Position numbers and translations under genes: made by a program
The notes under the pieces: model-generated
Database searches by the model: none
Seen by the model: only the letters and a program-made list of their open reading frames with translations
Told to the model about the DNA's origin: nothing
From: Actinomycetota bacterium
Lineage (GTDB): Bacteria; Actinomycetota; Acidimicrobiia; Acidimicrobiales; Acidimicrobiaceae
DNA length: 5,744 nt
Reading direction: 5' to 3'
Assembly: GCA_004366215.1 (NCBI GenBank)
Contig: SIRY01000135.1
Location: 1-5,744, forward strand
Part shown: piece after piece, positions 5,299-5,744 of the stretch
Layout: every line of letters begins with the position of its first letter
Numbering within the stretch: position 1 is the stretch's first letter

Positions 5299-5744
5299 GC
5301 GCTCGCTCCGCTCTGAGACGCGACGACGCTCCCAGCTTCAAGGGTGCTGCTGCTCGACGCAGCCTCGCTCGGGGCACCACCGAGTCCGAGCACCGCGCCG
5401 GTCGACGTGATGAGTGCGAGCCCACCACCCACCGCCTGCGCAGCGACCACCGTCTCCCCGCCCGAGAGGGTTGCCCCGCCCAGATCCTGGGCATCCCCGA
5501 ACGCGAGCGTCTGTCCGTCTGCCATGACGAGCCAGTAGCCCTTCCCGTCTGGGGTCGGAGTGAGTGCGACTACCTTCGCCGGCAAGGGGTTCGACCCGCC
5601 GAGGCCGGTGAAGCCAGCAGAGTAGCCATTCCCGTAGAACCCTGCGTCGCCGAAGGTGAAGACGCCTCCGTCAGCTGCGACGAGCCAGTAGCCCTTCCCG
5701 TCTGGGGTCGGGGCGAGGCCGACGACGGGGGCTGCGAGCGGACG
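5295..5744 (-). CDS. C-terminal part of a tandem-repeat (propeller-like) protein, 5'-partial
   Basis: The frame is open from the window edge, giving the last 149 residues of a longer protein. Two clear repeats begin PVVGLAPTPDGKGYWLVAADG (6-26) and KVVALTPTPDGKGYWLVMADG (57-77), each continuing to an F.FGDA or LAFGDA motif; the period is 51 residues. A third, decayed copy runs from about 98 to 124 (VVAAQAVGGGLALITSTGAVLGLGG) and has lost the PDGKGYW core. A Ser/Ala-rich tail (about 125-149) ends the protein. Repeats of this kind are common in Acidimicrobiia proteins that look secreted or cell-surface, and their short beta-strand pattern suggests a beta-propeller. No signal peptide can be judged because the N-terminus is missing. 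An internal TTG at 5585 is not a plausible start because it interrupts the repeats. It converges on dprE2 and is not part of that operon. Function is unknown. Confidence 0.85.
   Translation of the reverse strand, partial: RPLAAPVVGLAPTPDGKGYWLVAADGGVFTFGDAGFYGNGYSAGFTGLGGSNPLPAKVVALTPTPDGKGYWLVMADGQTLAFGDAQDLGGATLSGGETVVAAQAVGGGLALITSTGAVLGLGGAPSEAASSSSTLEAGSVVASQSGASA
5526..5558. repeat. 33-bp exact direct repeat, copy 1
   Basis: This copy is identical to 5679-5711 and lies 153 bases (51 codons) from it, encoding the PTPDGKGYWLV core of repeat unit 2. Exact identity at synonymous positions suggests recent duplication or gene conversion between units. Confidence 0.9.
5679..5711. repeat. 33-bp exact direct repeat, copy 2
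   Basis: This copy encodes the PTPDGKGYWLV core of repeat unit 1 and matches 5526-5558 base for base, including synonymous sites. The flanking bases differ on both sides. Confidence 0.9.

Larger units (their letters stand above)
5373..5729 (-). repeat. Tandem protein repeats: two good units and one decayed unit
   Basis: Unit 1 spans 5577-5729 (51 codons), unit 2 spans 5454-5576 (41 codons, shortened after LAFGDAQDLGG) and a decayed unit 3 spans about 5373-5453. Degeneration increases towards the C-terminus, as often seen at the edge of repeat arrays. Confidence 0.75.

Noticed and set aside
5299..5345. A possible bidirectional terminator just past dprE2
   Set aside because: The stretch is GC-rich but I found no clean inverted repeat with a T-run, and it codes for the C-terminus of the opposing gene.
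5344..5538. A short plus-strand open frame opposite the repeat protein
   Set aside because: The minus-strand frame shows clear repeats in register to the window edge; the plus-strand peptide is low-complexity Pro/Ser/Ala.
5526..5711. Direct repeats considered as a CRISPR array or attachment sites
   Set aside because: There are only two copies, spaced 153 bases apart in exact codon register within a coding repeat, so they are protein-repeat DNA.

Overview
The window is a dense, high-GC stretch of bacterial chromosome. It suggests an actinobacterium, most likely of the class Acidimicrobiia (an Acidimicrobium-like organism). The gene set, the GTG/TTG starts and the strong G/C bias at third positions fit an actinobacterium. 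The narrower placement rests mainly on the 'DGKGYWLV..DG..F.FGDA' repeat protein at the right end, a repeat type I associate with that class. The placement is an inference from motifs; no database search was possible.

Layout. Positions 2-5298 hold five plus-strand genes packed like one operon: an ABC1/UbiB-family kinase-like protein (2-1327, 5' end probably outside the window); a multi-pass membrane protein of unknown function (1303-2253); a UbiA-family decaprenyl-phosphate phosphoribosyltransferase (2250-3179); DprE1 (3172-4527); and DprE2 (4537-5298). Neighbours overlap by 25, 4 and 8 bases, and only 9 bases separate dprE1 from dprE2. The four starts inside the window are GTG, GTG, TTG and GTG, and three have clear Shine-Dalgarno sequences inside the preceding gene. 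From 5744 leftwards on the minus strand runs the 3' end of a repeat protein. Its stop codon overlaps the dprE2 stop in a shared CTAG. There is no intergenic region longer than 9 bases, and I found no tRNA, rRNA, CRISPR array, insertion sequence or convincing terminator.

How the genes work together. UbiA, DprE1 and DprE2 are three of the four steps that make decaprenylphosphoryl-D-arabinose (DPA), the D-arabinofuranose donor known from mycobacteria: PRPP plus decaprenyl phosphate gives DPPR; a phosphatase gives DPR; DprE1 oxidises it to the 2-keto intermediate; DprE2 reduces that to DPA. The phosphatase is not in this window. The two upstream genes (ABC1-like protein and membrane protein) appear co-transcribed with the pathway and may serve its lipid or quinone side, but that is inference.

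Most notable points: a DPA cassette in an apparently non-mycolic-acid actinobacterium; a DprE1 with Ala where Mycobacterium tuberculosis has the benzothiazinone target Cys387 (and Thr for Asn385); an internally duplicated, uncharacterised membrane protein in the operon; and dprE2 lying in the same frame as dprE1 behind one TAG with no Shine-Dalgarno sequence.
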